Shown: piece after piece, positions 1 to 11,996 of the stretch
Numbering within the stretch: position 1 is the first letter of the stretch
Layout of the letters: every line of letters starts with the position of its first letter
Notes under the pieces: model-generated
What the model was told of the DNA's origin: nothing
Database searches by the model: none
Seen by the model: only the letters and a program-made list of their open reading frames with translations
Source: Acorus gramineus
Lineage: Eukaryota > Streptophyta > Magnoliopsida > Acorales > Acoraceae
Length of the DNA stretch: 64,000 nucleotides
Reading direction: 5' to 3'
Assembly (NCBI GenBank): GCA_030737835.1
Contig: CM060855.1
Coordinates: 17,806,378-17,870,377 of the forward strand
Translations under genes and position numbers: made by a program

Positions 1-136
1 GAACCCGCGGGTTGAGGTCGGGTTCGGGTTCGGGTTGAACCCTTCGGGTTGAGGCCGGGGGCTCGGATTCGGGTTGGGCTCTATGCAATGTGGGTTAAAG
101 CAGAACCCGACCCAACCCGCCCGAGTTGCACCCCTA
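1..136. repeat. Right end of a hAT-like terminal-inverted-repeat element (partial)
   Basis: The first 136 bases are built of short CGGGTT/AACCCG words and stop abruptly at GAGTTGCACCCCTA. Read from the other strand this gives TAGGGGTGCAACTCGGGCGG, the form typical of plant hAT-type non-autonomous elements whose termini run into GGGTCGGGTT subterminal repeats. Only one end is in the window, so neither the target duplication nor the full length can be seen. Confidence 0.4.
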
Positions 137-1015
137 ATCCATGGTAGAGAAGTTGTGGAAACAATGCTTTTCTATCGCGGCTCGTGTTTGGAAAAACGGA
201 GTTCCTCACCACACTCCCAAACACACCTTGAATTTACCAAATTTGCGGATGAGGGAAAGTCCATGGAATGGACTGCTGTGATTTAAACAAAAAAAACTTA
301 AAGTCCATTGATCGTGACACCATTTAAACCAACCACAACCCTAACCAAACCAAATAACCAAAAATGCGTGATGATAAATTAACAATCAACCTACAGTACT
401 TATATAAATTAACATCGGCATGTAGTCTATATATATATATATATATTAATATACACCTGCCGTAGATAGTATATAAACTAACATATAATCAACATGCAGT
501 ATGTATGGAAACAAACACAGGCCTGTAGTATGTATATAAACAAACATCAACATGTGTAAGCATGTAGAAAAACAAGAATAACATGAAATCATTGTTCTTA
601 CATATTCATAGATACACAAATACAACATGGTTCTTCACTAGTACAAACAAACCACATTGTTCTTCACCGGTACCAACAAACCCATCAAAATACAACATTG
701 TTTTCTTCAGACAGACATATACATACAGACACAGAAAACATTGACAATGCCATTATTTTTGTTACATAGAACTACCACCTTTACCATTTGAGATCCACTC
801 AGGTGAGGCCATATTAATACCTCTCTTGTTCATGGAGAAACATGTCTATGTGGTTTGGGATTTTGATTTGAAAGGCAACCCTGTCATGAAGAGTTGAGAC
901 ATGAATCATCCAAGGACAATCTGGGTCTGAACATTTAGCTGTCACTCTAGTTGGCTCACTTCTAATAAATTTTATTGAAAATTGTTTCTTAATAGCATGC
1001 TATCTCAGTGTATCC

Positions 1016-1470
1016 CTAAAACACTTTATATTCTAAAATATGACCCCCACATTGATGGTGAAATCTTCAAAATCATGGTGATTAAATATGCCATCATTTT
1101 CTATCACAATGTGTGCAGTGTCATATCTATACAATTCATTATAGCTTGACTTACCGCATACATTTTCACAGACATCATTTGCTTGCCCGACATATGTCTA
1201 TCTGTGCCCCTATTCATGTTCATCATTAACATTATACCAGTTCATTTACTACTTCCCCTCTCCCTCTGCCTCTCATCCCCCTCCCTAACTTCTATTTCAT
1301 CTAGTTTATCTAATTGTTCATCATTAGAATTTGTCATTGCATTCTCAAACATAGAAGGATTGCAATCACCCCTGCCACTATCATTATCACTATCATTGCC
1401 ACTATCATCTTAACTACCCTCTGTCACTCTTTCTGGTCCTTCAAACTTCTCTAGCGTAGGCAAAATCTCC
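1016..1470 (-). repeat. Direct duplicate, copy 1 (partner 2259-2658)
   Basis: This stretch and 2259-2658 match over about 400 bases with scattered substitutions and indels. Shared landmarks are ACATTGATGGTG, ATCTTCAAAATCATGGTGA, TATACAATTCAT and AAAGGATTGCAATCAC. The copies lie about 1.24 kb apart in the same orientation inside the MULE-like relic, and both encode an acidic DSGSDND-type peptide on the minus strand. Confidence 0.7.
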
Positions 1471-2258
1471 GTTGCGAGAAGCTTCGGATCCAGCGTAGAA
1501 GGGCTTCTCCATGGCGAAGACTGGATCAAGGTTGTTCTCCGTGGCAAAGACCAGATCAAGGTTGGCAGAGATGCCAGCGTCCTGTAATTATGCTTGTCCT
1601 CCTCCGCCACCACTGCCGCTGCAATCCCCTTCTCCTAGGAACCTCTTCCTCCACCACCTTTTGATGTGACATTCATCTACTTCTGAAACTCTGCTCTTCA
1701 AACTGTTCCCATCTGCGAAAATTAAAAAATAAAAAAAAATCGGATCAATAAATTTTTTTAAAAGAATTCGATTTATATTTTTTTTACACATTGGTAGAGT
1801 AATAGATTTCAAAATAAAGCGATCGATGGAAATGTAGGGCTTTGAAAATTGAAATTGGGGAGTGAAAATTTTGAATTGTATATTCATAAAGAGATGAGTG
1901 GTTGCCCTCCAAAGTTTCTAAGTGATTTTTTTCTTTATTTCTTTTTAACAATTTTAACTACACAACTGTCAATATCAACATCGGGTTTCGTGCGTTGATT
2001 TTAATGAAAGATTTAGTATCTTCCAACGGGAGATTTTTTTGTTTTGATTTAAATAAAAAATATTTTTTAAAATAGGGTGGTTATCCTCCAAAGCAACATT
2101 TTGAAACCTAGTTTGAATTCATCAATTTTGAAGTAATCATGCTTATAATCTCAAATTGTAAAAGAGTAAACAATATCTTACCAATAGTGAAAAATATAGA
2201 AAAAGCGTAAAAAGACATGGTTCTATTTATGATATATAAAAAGAATAAAATGCATACC

Positions 2259-2658
2259 TAAAACACACTACGTTTTGAAGTGTGTCCTCTACATTGATGG
2301 TGGGATCTTCAAAATCATGGTGAGGAAATGAGTCATCATTTTTTGCTACACAGTGTGTAGTGTCAGAGCTATACAATTCATGATAGCTTGACTCACATCA
2401 TACATATTTCATGGATGTCGTCTGCTTCCCCAACATTTGTCTGCCAGTGCCCCTGTTCATGTTCATTATCAACATTATCCTCCTCCCTAGCTTCTGTTTC
2501 ATTGGTCCATCTAATTGCTCATCATCAACATCAGCCATTGCATCCTCAAACACAAAAGGATTGCAATCACGCTTGCCACTATCATTGTCACTACCATATG
2601 AACTACCCTTTATCACTCTTTCTTGTCCTTCAAACTCCTCTGGTGTAGTAGGCAAAAT
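2259..2658 (-). repeat. Direct duplicate, copy 2 (partner 1016-1470)
   Basis: This is the second copy of the duplicated acidic-linker segment. Here the minus-strand frame is longer and runs through HDFEDPTINVED, whereas copy 1 reads HDFEDFTINVG and then stops. Copy 2 is therefore the less decayed one. Confidence 0.65.
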
Positions 2659-3239
2659 TTGACAATTAGTACCAACAGTATTCTCTATTGTTATGTAAAC
2701 TTATTTTATTTTTTTGTGTATAATAAACATCATCATCAAATCAACATAAGGGGAAAGTGAGGAATGTTCATCGAGATCTGGGAAATTGTATGACATCATC
2801 ACAATATCTTCTAGACCATACTGCATGACTTTATCAACCTCAATTATATCAACCTTACAACAATTCTTGTCAATCTTGAACTTCCTCTGCCTACCTAACC
2901 TATATGTTTTTTTTCCTGAGCCCTTAGCTATCTTGCCAATGCCTCCATATCGAAACACCACATCAACATGACACCGATACAATACAACAATAATAATGCA
3001 ACACAATTAATGTACACAACATAGCTAAACACATAATATACATGCAAAAATATCATTCATCAACAGTTAAAATAAAAATTAGCAACTAAAGGCTTAATAA
3101 AAAAACACAAACATTCTCACATTAAAAAATTCTAGGAACATTCACACATTTTGATAAACTCAATATCATGCCTCAAACAACAAGTAAATAAAGGTAAAAT
3201 TTTGAGGAATTACTTATGATATTTGTGCCCAACATGATA

Positions 3240-4100
3240 TGATGCTCCATGCTCGTCCTCGACAAGCAACTGGCTGGACCACGAGGTACAAACGCTCATC
3301 AGAAGTCCTCACGAGTCTCCTTAGCGAGTATGAATTCCTCCACATTACTGGACTATGAAGACATTAAAGTTTGAAGAGGGGATCTTAGCTCTAGAAGAGG
3401 GGATTTCAAGTTTTTGACTAGGTTTCATTTTAGGGTTTCCGAGGAGAAGAGAGGGTGTGAGAGGAGAGGCATTTTTTTGGAAATTTAGGATCAGTTTTGG
3501 TCAGGGTAAAAAAGACTTTTCATGGGACATGATTAGGTAGGTAACCATGATTAGATCGGTTAGGATACCAAAGACGATATACGAAAAGGCATGGTTGCAC
3601 AACAAAAAAAAATTTCAGTGATGTAAATGCAATTATCTTTTAAGAGGATATAACACCCAAAAAAGTGATTTTACAAGGGTATACATGCAAATTTCCCTTT
3701 ATATATATATACACATATTGAATCATATATTTCATTTTATATAAAAACAAATATTTCTCTGCACAAAATATACACTTTAAAAAACATCAAAGCACATGAG
3801 ATGAGCTGTCCATAATATTATCCATCTTGTTTTTATTCATACACTGCAATATACAACGAGCATGATATGCATCCATTCAACTTTCCAATTTTAAGGTGGC
3901 ACTAAAACCATGCCCATTACATTACAAAGTTTGATAAAAACATAGTGTACACAAGAAAGACACAAGATTTTCCATATACTTACCCACAACTAGAACTGCT
4001 GCTTCACAATCTCCCTCTTATCAGTGAAAAAATCAGAGATGAACCAACCAAATCCAGGCACCATTTTGAAGCTCATAAACCAAGTTTTTTTAATCGCCGC
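3240..4100. other. Intergenic, no gene recognised; 3-prime flank of the BTB gene
   Basis: No convincing coding potential on either strand. The part next to 4100 should contain the 3-prime UTR of the BTB gene. An AT microsatellite lies near 3700-3718. 3240-3560 is less AT-rich and could be an outer part of the MULE-like relic, but nothing proves this. Confidence 0.3.
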
Positions 4101-7100
4101 CTACGTCTGGACGACAAGCTGTGATTTGTTGGATGCAGTGTTGACCTGTCTCGTGAGATATGCTTCGTATATCTCCACCACGAGCCGTGGATCCTTCTCA
4201 ACGAGCTCCTTATATTCATCCCTCTCAGTCAGTTTATCCATGTTGTCTAGGATCAAAGAGAGGGCCGACTCGAGCAGATGAGGTGCGTTGTGTTGGTGGG
4301 CGAACGCGAAAGTCATGATCGCGTTCTCGCTGTTCACTTTGGATGTCATGAACTTCTCACAGTAGGATTTGAGGTGCTTGACTTGGTACTTCTCAGCCAA
4401 GACGAGGAGGTCGCAGGCCATTCGTTCATCCAATAGGACTTCTGCAGTGTATAAGTAGTGGACGAAGGATCTGAGGACATCATAGGAGACGTCAGCTATC
4501 TTGATTGTGCCGCTCCTGCTCTCTTCCATCTCGTTTTCCAGCATCGCTTTGAAGACCGGGGATCTGCTTATCTGGTAAAAATGGATTTGATGAGAGTAAA
4601 TCAAAATTGATTGTGCATGGTTTCAAGTACCCATGTCATAATTCATGAATCAGTATGACTTAAAAAGGATGAACCTGCTGGATTCTAGCTTTGGTAACTG
4701 AAGCCATATAAGTGGAAAATAAGGGTGACAACTGACAAACGACTTCAATGTTCAAAGTGATTTTTTTTTTTTGGGTGAAAAATATGTTAACAATCAATGT
4801 TACAGGCTGCCCAAAATAAACTCACTGTGAAGTATAATTTGATTATACACGCTGTTGCATAACGAAAATGTGAAAAATGTAGAAAGTTATTCGACAAGCA
4901 ATATGAATATTTTCCACTGTCATGATTACTGATCGGAAGTATTAGTGCAAGTTGTGGAACTACAAGGTCATCTTCATTTGATGCTCCGTGATGTATTAGT
5001 GCAAGTCATGAACAGGCATGCTTGTGATGAACCAAAGTCATGCATCATAAATAACTAAAGATGGGATTCACTGTGGACTTTTGGTGAAATATGTAGATGT
5101 GCAGGAAAAATTTAAACGAAGACAATTATTACAGAATCCAGAAAATAATATGACAAGAAGATGATAGCAATGCATGCAACCACTGTGGAGATGATGCAAA
5201 TCAGGGAAGTAACCTAAGGGGAGAGAAGAATAAAGTATACCTATACGAAATGTTATCTACAAAGATGTGTAACTATTTATAAGAGACCCTCTCCTGAATT
5301 CAATCCCACTCTGACTTTGACGCTAAACCACTTTGAGATAGGTTTCAATGGTCTGAAGAATTGTCAGAAGCGCACGGAATGAGACCAGGGCTATCACCAT
5401 CGATCAAAAACCTTTTAATCCACAACTGGACTCTAGAATCCACAAGAAAGATACTTCTTCAAATCCAATAGAAAATAGAAAATAGAGAATTTTTATACTC
5501 AATTAAAACAAAATATGAAACATCTGTTCCACAACCTGACAACATAGGCATTTTTTTTGCTGTAAAAAGGCAGTGTTATCAATATTATTTTAAACAGAAA
5601 AAGGACATAGAGCTTACAAAAAAAAGACAAACAAAAGGAGAAAAGAAAGGACATCAGGAATGTCCTCTCAAGACATTACACCACTCCTCTCTCACTTGAC
5701 CAAGCAAAGGCCACATTCTAAGAATTCAGATTTAAGGATGTGCCTGCTCCATGCTTTGAGAAGGGATACCACAAGCCCAAGTATTTTCAGCCAAGCATTC
5801 CTTTCCAGTGAAAACCTAAAGAAGGGATACCACTCCCATGCCCTTTCAAATTTTCCTAAATTGTATTCTCATTATATGGGCTTGCTAAAGAAGCAGTTAA
5901 GAATAGGTGATCAGTCGTTCCATCATGAACACCTCTTATTAACTTTAGTCAACACCCTGTTCAAACATAAAATCTACATTCCACACACTCTGGAGAATCG
6001 GTGATCCATATATCTACATCATCATCAGCTGATGGATTTAGATTAATCCCATTAACAGGTTCCGAAGGGCACTAGCATCCTTCATTTCCACTTCATCAAG
6101 ATCTCTTCTTAGTCCAAGGCACCAGGCATTCTCCTGAAACTGGAATGAGTACCAAATCTTATCCTCCTTGGAAGTAGCCAGTCTGAACGGCCTTGGGAAG
6201 ATATCTGCAGGAATTTGGTGCTGCAGCTAAGGTTCTGTCAAGAAGAAAATTTGAGTTCCATCCCCATTTAAATATAGCAGCTCTGCCCCCCATCCATTTA
6301 AATATATCTTTGCACACTTTGGAAGGCTTATAACTGGAGGGGAAAGAGAAACTGTTGCATCGATCAAAATACCTGGCCTCACTCTGGATCCTTCATATGA
6401 GCAGCCTCAGCCATTTTCCCACACGTGCTTTATTCATCCAAATTCAAAGCACCCATCACTCCAGCTCCTTATCTACTTGCCACTGTTAGCCAGTAAACAA
6501 GATGACCCCATATTTATTTCATTTTTGTGACCAATGCAAAGGAATCTTCTTCAAATCTCCCCCCCCCCCCCCCCCCCCCCCCCCAATTTATCAAGAATTA
6601 CGTTTAATTGCAAATACAGAAAGGAAAAAGATTTGGAGGATAATAAGCACTACCTTTGACAGAACCAGTCTGTCACAAAGGCCAAGTGGTCTTCCTTCCC
6701 AAACCCCCAGCCTGTTTAGAACTCTCTTTTTTCTTGAAAATGGGGTTGGAATTATCATATGATTCCCCCGGAACAAAAGAACACGAGGAATTTCCAAAAT
6801 AAGGACATGCATAACAAGGAAAACAATCATTAAGATAAGAATACCCCTATTATTGTAAAAAATCCCGCTTAACACCCATTAATGACAGAATGCAAATATT
6901 TTGGACCATGCTGATCTTCTCCGTATCATTCCAATTTTATTAGATGTCCCGGAAGACAAATAAAGACATACAGTAGAAGGGCCCAAACAGCTGGAGGGAC
7001 GGTTGCCTTGCTCTTAGAAAGGTAAACTAGGATGTTTCATGGGGAAGGACTCCACCATGCATTATAGAATATTTGCAAAGCTACTACTGCACTCTTCCTA

Positions 7101-9201
7101 CAATTGATTTAAAGCCTGAAATCAACTCCAAACAAAGAAGTCCCTGATTCCCGATTTCGTGCCATTGTATCCACTACCCAAACATCTTCCTTAGCCTTAG
7201 GTTTGGAAAACATTTGAAGAATTTCCAAACATGTTTGTGTTAAGTTTTAATCCCTACTAAAACATAATCATCCAAACATATTTCCAAACGCTACCTAACC
7301 AACATTTGTTGTAAGATATCTTACATTCTAGCATAAATGAGCTTGTTTGCGAAGGCCTAGGGTCAATATTTTGGTCATTTCCCCCCATTTTTATCATATT
7401 CATTTAGTCCCTTCCTTGTAAGGTTAAGGGAGAGTTCTTTTCGGCAGTCAATTTAGGATTTTCTTTGAGAGAAAGGGGCGGTGTGATCCGATTACTTGAT
7501 AATAGTGAATCGTTTCCTGCTCTTTTCAGGAAATATAGTCAAATTTTGTCAAACCACATAAATCTACATGTTCTCTTGTGTGGTTTTGTTCTCTTTGTTG
7601 TTCTGCAAGTGTTGAGATCCAACTCTAAAGGCATCATTTTTTAGGCTAATTTTTTTAGGAGGGCATGATCTCCGTCATATGATGAATCACCGAGAGAAGT
7701 TGTGTGTGCTAACAAGGATGGCCTTGTGAGCGCAGACAGTGGGAGAGGGGACAAAAGCGTCAGGGATGTGGTGTGATCCGATTACTTGATAATAGTGAAT
7801 CATTTAGTGCTCTCCTATATGATTATCGATACAGGCATATTGTCCCAAACCACATGAATCTGCATGTTCTATTGTGTAGTTTTGTTCTCATTATTGTTAT
7901 GTAAGTGTTTGAAATCTAACCCTACAAGCATCATTTATTTAATTTTTTGGGGCTAATTTTTTTTGGTGGGAACCATGAGAGCTTAAAATCAAAGAAATCA
8001 CAACCCTAATAAATAAGAATGAGAGAGGGTTGAGTGTGCTTACAAGTACGGCCTTGTGGGCACGAATGGCAGGAGAGGGGATGTGGTGTGATCCCGATTA
8101 ATTTGTAGTAGTGAATCATTTCCTACTTTCCTATACGAATGTAGCCAAATTTTGCCGAACCACATGAATCTGCATGTTCTACTGTATAATTTTGTTCTCT
8201 TCATCATTGTTCTACATGTGTTTGAGATCTAACTCTAAAGATGTCATTTTTGGGGCTAATTGTTTTAGGGGGAAGATGATCTCCAACATCCGATGAATCA
8301 AAACCCTAATAAGAATGAGAGAAGTGAGAGTGTGCTTAAGAGGATGGCCTTGTGAGATGGAGAGGGGATGTGGTGCGATCCGATTACATGATAGTGAATC
8401 ATTTCCTACTCTCCTATATGGATGTAGCCAAATTTTGCAGAACCACATGAATTTGCATGTCCTAACTGTATAATTTTGTTCTATTTATCATTCTAACTCT
8501 AAGGGTTGGTTTGACAAAGTGATAAGGGTTGGGATAAATGAGTCGAAGGACAGCTTATCCCCGTTTGGTATAAAAAATAATTTGGATAAATTACGGATAG
8601 TTGTCTCAATTTTAAAATGAAAATGAGGATATTTTGTTCCACTTAAAGGTTGTGATAGCATTTACCCTACTTTTTATTCCAATTTTGAAAAATGTAAATA
8701 TGAACAAAATTAATGAACTTTATATCCCCTAGTATTAGAACAATTTCTCCTCGAAATCTTAACCTCTTGCCAAACTAACCCTTAAAGACATCATTTTTGG
8801 GGCTACTTTTTTTTTTTTTTTTTTTGGGGGGGGGGGGGGGTGGAGGCATGATTCTCCATCATCTGATGAATCACAACCCTAATAAATAAGAACGAGAGAA
8901 GGTTGGTTGAAAGTGTGCTTACGAGGACGGCCTTGTGAGCGCGGACGGCGGGAGAGGGGACGGCGCCGTCATGGATGTGGTGGTCGTCGACGTCGTCGGA
9001 GTAGGGAAGGAGGAGGAGGTCGGTGAAGGGGAGGAGGTTGAGGGGCGGGGAAGGGAGGCGGAGGAAGGAGATCTTGGATTTGAGGTCGTCGATCTCTCGC
9101 TTGAGCTCCTCCTCCGTCTCGCTCGCCTCCTCGTAACACTCCTTGCACGTCCCCGCCTCCGCCTCCCCGTACCTCTCCTTGCACGATATGCACTTCATCA
9201 T
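4101..9201 (-). CDS. BTB/POZ domain protein (At4g08455 type), two coding exons
   Basis: Coding exons are 9201-8923 and 4571-4101, joined in phase 0 by GTAAGC...CAG around a 4.35-kb intron, giving 249 aa. Residues 1-22 start MMKC and hold two CxxC pairs (Cys 4, 7, 19, 22), a likely small zinc knuckle, followed by a Glu/Lys coiled-coil-like helix. The BTB domain crosses the junction (AHKAVL / ISRSPVFKAMLENEMEES) and continues through YDVLRSFVHYLYTAE; a C-terminal helical BACK-like part follows. Such BTB proteins are generally substrate adaptors of CUL3 E3 ligases; that role is inferred from the family. The ATG at 9201 is the first in frame; the frame stays open upstream without another ATG. Exon 1 is very GC-rich, exon 2 moderate. 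Intron 1 contains a LINE relic, a tandem array of exon-1-derived units and a MITE. Confidence 0.9.
5551..6875 (-). mobile_element. LINE (non-LTR retrotransposon) ORF2 C-terminal fragment, decayed
   Basis: On the minus strand 6591-6860 reads FSRKKRVLNRLGVWEGR...RLVLSKVVL...LSVF, the pattern that follows the reverse-transcriptase core in plant LINEs (LxxWKGRxLSLGGRxxLIKxVLxxxPxYxLSLF). Further downstream come frameshifted scraps with GWNSNF-type words, typical of the region before the zinc-knuckle end. The fragment ends near a T-run at 5551-5558, probably the remnant of the poly(A) tail. Many stops and frameshifts are present. It lies inside BTB intron 1 in the same orientation as the gene. Confidence 0.6.
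6559..6584. repeat. C homopolymer, 26 bases
   Basis: Uninterrupted run of 26 C in an AT-rich setting within the LINE relic. The exact length may be unreliable in the assembly. Confidence 0.9.
8503..8782. mobile_element. Tourist/PIF-Harbinger-like MITE (family C), 280 bp, TSD TAA
   Basis: Termini GGGTTGGTTTGACAAA and TTGCCAAACTAACCCT form an imperfect inverted repeat, flanked by TAA on both sides (8500-8502 and 8783-8785). Neighbouring array units give the empty site: they read AACTCTAAAG directly where this unit has the insertion. A second member is at 36894-37266. The 3-bp TWA target duplication points to PIF/Harbinger. Confidence 0.75.
8807..8840. repeat. T19-G15 homopolymer junction
   Basis: A run of 19 T is followed directly by 15 G (C then A on the coding strand of the BTB gene) just inside intron 1. 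Similar C/A or A/G homopolymer junctions occur at about 25966-25998 and 29148-29176. Confidence 0.85.
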
Positions 9202-9216
9202 CACCTCCTCCTTCGA

Positions 9217-9246
9217 CAACTCTCTCTCTCTCTCTCACACACACAC
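9217..9246. repeat. CT/CA microsatellite in the BTB 5-prime UTR region
   Basis: About ten CT units followed by CACACACACAC lie 16-45 bases upstream of the BTB start codon. CT-rich leaders are common in plant 5-prime UTRs; no TATA box could be assigned with confidence. Confidence 0.6.
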
Positions 9247-9403
9247 CTGTTTGGGTAGAGGGTTTGTACTAGAACAGAATGGAATAAAATTAAAATTAAA
9301 AAAACAAAAAATTCAAAGATTATTTACCTAAAATTCATATAATCTTTTAAAAATATTAAAATAAATTAAAATAATTTGTTGAGTTAATTTTTTTTATTGA
9401 ATA

Positions 9404-9949
9404 AGGGTGTTAAACCAGTCGAGCAAGACTTAACTTGTTGAAGCTCGTTCGAATTTGTTTGATAAGATAAATGATATCCGTTTTAATTTAAAACTCATGG
9501 TGTTTTGTAAGACTTTTTTTTGTTGATATTTGAGTTTGAATAATTTTTAAAGCTCGGTTGTAAATGAGTCAAGTTCGAGCGGAGCCACGAGCCTATATGA
9601 GCTCATTTCGAATATAATTGTTTAGTAATAATTTTCGAATACGATTGTTTATTTTTTTGTATATTATCTGTTTTATGTATTTTTTTTACTTGCTAAATGA
9701 GCTTTTTTTTTTAGCCAAACGAGAGCTAAACGAGCTTCGTTTGAGCTAAACGAGCTCGAGCTCGAGCCTTGGCAAGCTTGCACTTGAGCTCATTTTACAA
9801 ACGAGCCAATCGAGTTTCAACCGGGTTTTTCATGAGTCAAACAAGCCGAGCTTAAACACCAAATTAAGCTTGGTTTTAACTCGAACAGAGCCTAATTATA
9901 AACGAGCTGAGCTTGAACATGTCAAAGCTCAACTCATTTACCAACCCTA
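9404..9949. mobile_element. hAT-like non-autonomous TIR element
   Basis: Ends AGGGTGTTAAACCAGTCGAG and (from the other strand) AGGGTTGGTAAATGAGTTGA form an imperfect TIR. The interior is filled with GAGCTCGAGC/AGCTCGTT subterminal words typical of plant hAT MITEs. It lies about 200 bp upstream of the BTB start codon. No clear target duplication was seen. Confidence 0.55.
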
Positions 9950-9954
9950 CTGTT

Positions 9955-10510
9955 GACAAATAAAAAATATTCTATGAATATTCTTTTTTGTTAACCCTGA
10001 CTGAAAATACAGTATATCAAAAATCTCCTACAATTTATTGAAAATGATGAAGAAATGGTATCAGGGCGTTTTATGTTGAGAAGATTTTGTGCTGGTAGCT
10101 ACTCAGCTACTCACCAAAATTTACCTTAAATGAAACGTGTTTTTGTATTTTTAATTAAACCTCGATGTAGCTTTCTATCTCACGTTTTTTCTCTCATCTA
10201 TCATGTTTCGACTTTGTATTTTGATGCTAGTTACGCTTGCAATACAATTTCTAACTTCTCTAAAAATAAAATTTATTGAAAATGCGAAAAATCTTTTGTA
10301 CATAATGATTTTACTCCTTTCGATTTACAACCAATTTTTCATATTTTAACATGTTGTAGGGGTTCTCAATCACAATTAACCAAATAGCAAATAATCTTAA
10401 TCTATCAACGAAAATTTAACTCAGATGGCTATTTGGATTTATATAAATGTTTTCTGAGGGTTATATTGATTTCAGGCAATTTACAAGGACTTATTTGAAT
10501 TTTTTCCAAA
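9955..10510. mobile_element. Degenerate foldback MITE, family A
   Basis: Contains the family-A landmarks seen at 23095, 25346 and 53935: TTAACCCTGACTGAAAATACAG on the left, CATTTTAACATGTTGTAGGG and AATTAACCAAATA on the right, then ATTTGGATTTATATAAATG and GGGTTATATTGATTTC. The central palindrome is disturbed by an unrelated insert (about 10040-10290). Confidence 0.5.
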
Positions 10511-10760
10511 AACATTGTTTGGATTGATGGAATAGACTGGTTTTTAGATATCAGTATAAGCTGGAATAAGATGATAAAAGCATTCCACCTTCCCCTAGTA
10601 TTAGCTATTTCAGGCAATAGAATAAGTTTATCTTGTCAAATCAACTACCACTACTACCTCTTATAAATTAGGAGATTCACAGATCAAATCATTATTTTAT
10701 AAATCATTATTCATCCTTTATTAATACGCGATTACCAAAAAGGTGATTTTACAAGGTATA
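10511..10760. repeat. Fragment related to MITE family B
   Basis: Words such as TGTTTGGATTGATGG, TCAAATCAACTACCACTAC and ACCTCTTATAAAT followed by CATCCTTTATT follow the order found in the family-B elements at 26143 and 35517. Termini are not preserved. Confidence 0.4.
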
Positions 10761-11996
10761 CATCCAAATCTTCCATTATCTATTATCATGAATCATCCAA
10801 ATATCCACTCATGTTAATAAAATTTATAATTTGATTATTATTTATTATTATTCATATTCAATTATGTTACACGATTATTTGAAATTATAAATAAACATCA
10901 TATTCTTTTTATATGCTCTAAATGATACAGAATCTTGAAGTTTCAATTTTACTTCTCTCATCAATTTAACGTATCATTCAAACTAGATATGTCAATTATC
11001 CTATTCATTCCGTATTAGAAAATATCTGAATTTGAATATTAATATCCATAACCGAACTACTTAAGTACTTATGATAAGATAAGTATCTGTTTTTATGTTT
11101 CAAGGCTGGCTCTAAGATGACAAGTCATTCAATTTCCCTATTCAAATACAAAATGAAATTCAAATAAATATGAACTATCCAAACTCAGAAAATAAAGCTA
11201 TATTTGAGCGCTGATACACGCAGTCCCGTTTGTAATCCAATACACTATGATAACACAATATATACTACGCTATCATAGTATATAGTTTCTATCATGGTGT
11301 ATAACACAATTATTTTGTTTCATTTTTTCAACTCGAAAAAAAATACATTATTACATCTCAGTATATATATCATTTCATATAACAACATACAATTCAGAGA
11401 GAGACTATATAATTTAAAAAAGAAAAATGATATACACTGTAATAGGGGTTGTAATGGAGGCTAGATGTATCTTTTTCCTTTTAGTACATCTATTTTTGTA
11501 GACTGATGTTACACAATTCTTATTTGGAACCCTACATCGTATCCCCAACAAAGCATATGCTTTATTAGATGAATCATATAATTTTTCACTTTTTCAAGTG
11601 AATCCACACAATTCATTGTGATATACATTTTATGAAGTAATCTTTCGTTAAATGAAATATATCCCTTTGAAAAATCAAAGCACATGGAGACCGCACCCGG
11701 AGTTGTCCCTAACATTATCCATTGTTGTATATACAAAGTTAAACCTCAGAGCAACCTCTTTTACCGATGATCTTTTCCCTTCCTCTTTAAGTCATAGCAC
11801 CTACAACAGTGGACCTTTCTTCTGTTCTTGCAGGAGTCACAAGATGAATTTCAGTGAATATTTTTCTGTACAAATATTTCGATAAATTTCAAACACGAGG
11901 CTCCATTCAAAACATGTACTCGCTGAGCCTCTCGTTCACATCTACCTGTGTACGATATGTACACCAATGAAGGCATGTAATATCACACTATTTAAG
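10761..11996. other. Intergenic, no gene recognised; 3-prime flank of NADK2
   Basis: AT-rich DNA with short frames only and no recognisable domain. The 3-prime UTR of NADK2 should lie just below 11997. Confidence 0.3.

Larger units (their letters stand above)
1016..3006 (-). mobile_element. Decayed Mutator-like (MULE) transposase N-terminal remnant with internal duplication
   Basis: On the minus strand, 2701-2985 translates into a stretch resembling the PB1-like domain that opens many plant MULE transposases: a Y-G-G near the start, then K-I-D-K, a short helix-like part and a late S-P-Y-V-D. Downstream come acidic, Asp/Glu/Ser-rich reading frames (2398-2655 and 1183-1440), also usual for the linker of these proteins. 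The frames are interrupted and no DDE catalytic core is visible, so this is a dead fragment. The acidic linker occurs twice (see the duplicate entry). The family call rests on domain resemblance only; no terminal repeats were located. Confidence 0.45.
7477..8922 (-). repeat. Tandem array of BTB exon-1-end/intron units (about 290-315 bp each)
   Basis: Four units start with the same words (GTGTGATCCGATTAC and close variants) at about 7480, 7771, 8085 and 8372. The functional exon 1 end at 8923-8975 is the parent of the unit: each copy holds the last about 50 bases of exon 1 plus the start of intron 1. On the minus strand the copy at about 7717-7775 still reads VPSPTVCAHKAIL against VPSPAVRAHKAVL in the real exon. 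The donor is GTAAGC in the gene and in the copy near 8035, GTTAGC near 7706, and destroyed (CTTAAG) near 8332. The last unit is interrupted by a MITE (8503-8782). Confidence 0.8.

Noticed and set aside
1-136. Telomere-like repeat (GGGTTCGGGTT)
   Set aside because: Not TTTAGGG; irregular words and the CACCCCTA terminus point to a TIR element end.
3785-3830. Similarity between BTB and NADK2 3-prime flanks (ATCAAAGCACATG... also near 11678)
   Set aside because: Only about 40 bases with several mismatches; too short to claim a shared regulatory element or duplication.
9202-9219. Start of the BTB protein six codons earlier
   Set aside because: The codon there is TTG; the first ATG in frame is at 9201.
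8935-9258. Plus-strand Val/Glu/Gly-rich open frame
   Set aside because: Antisense of BTB exon 1.
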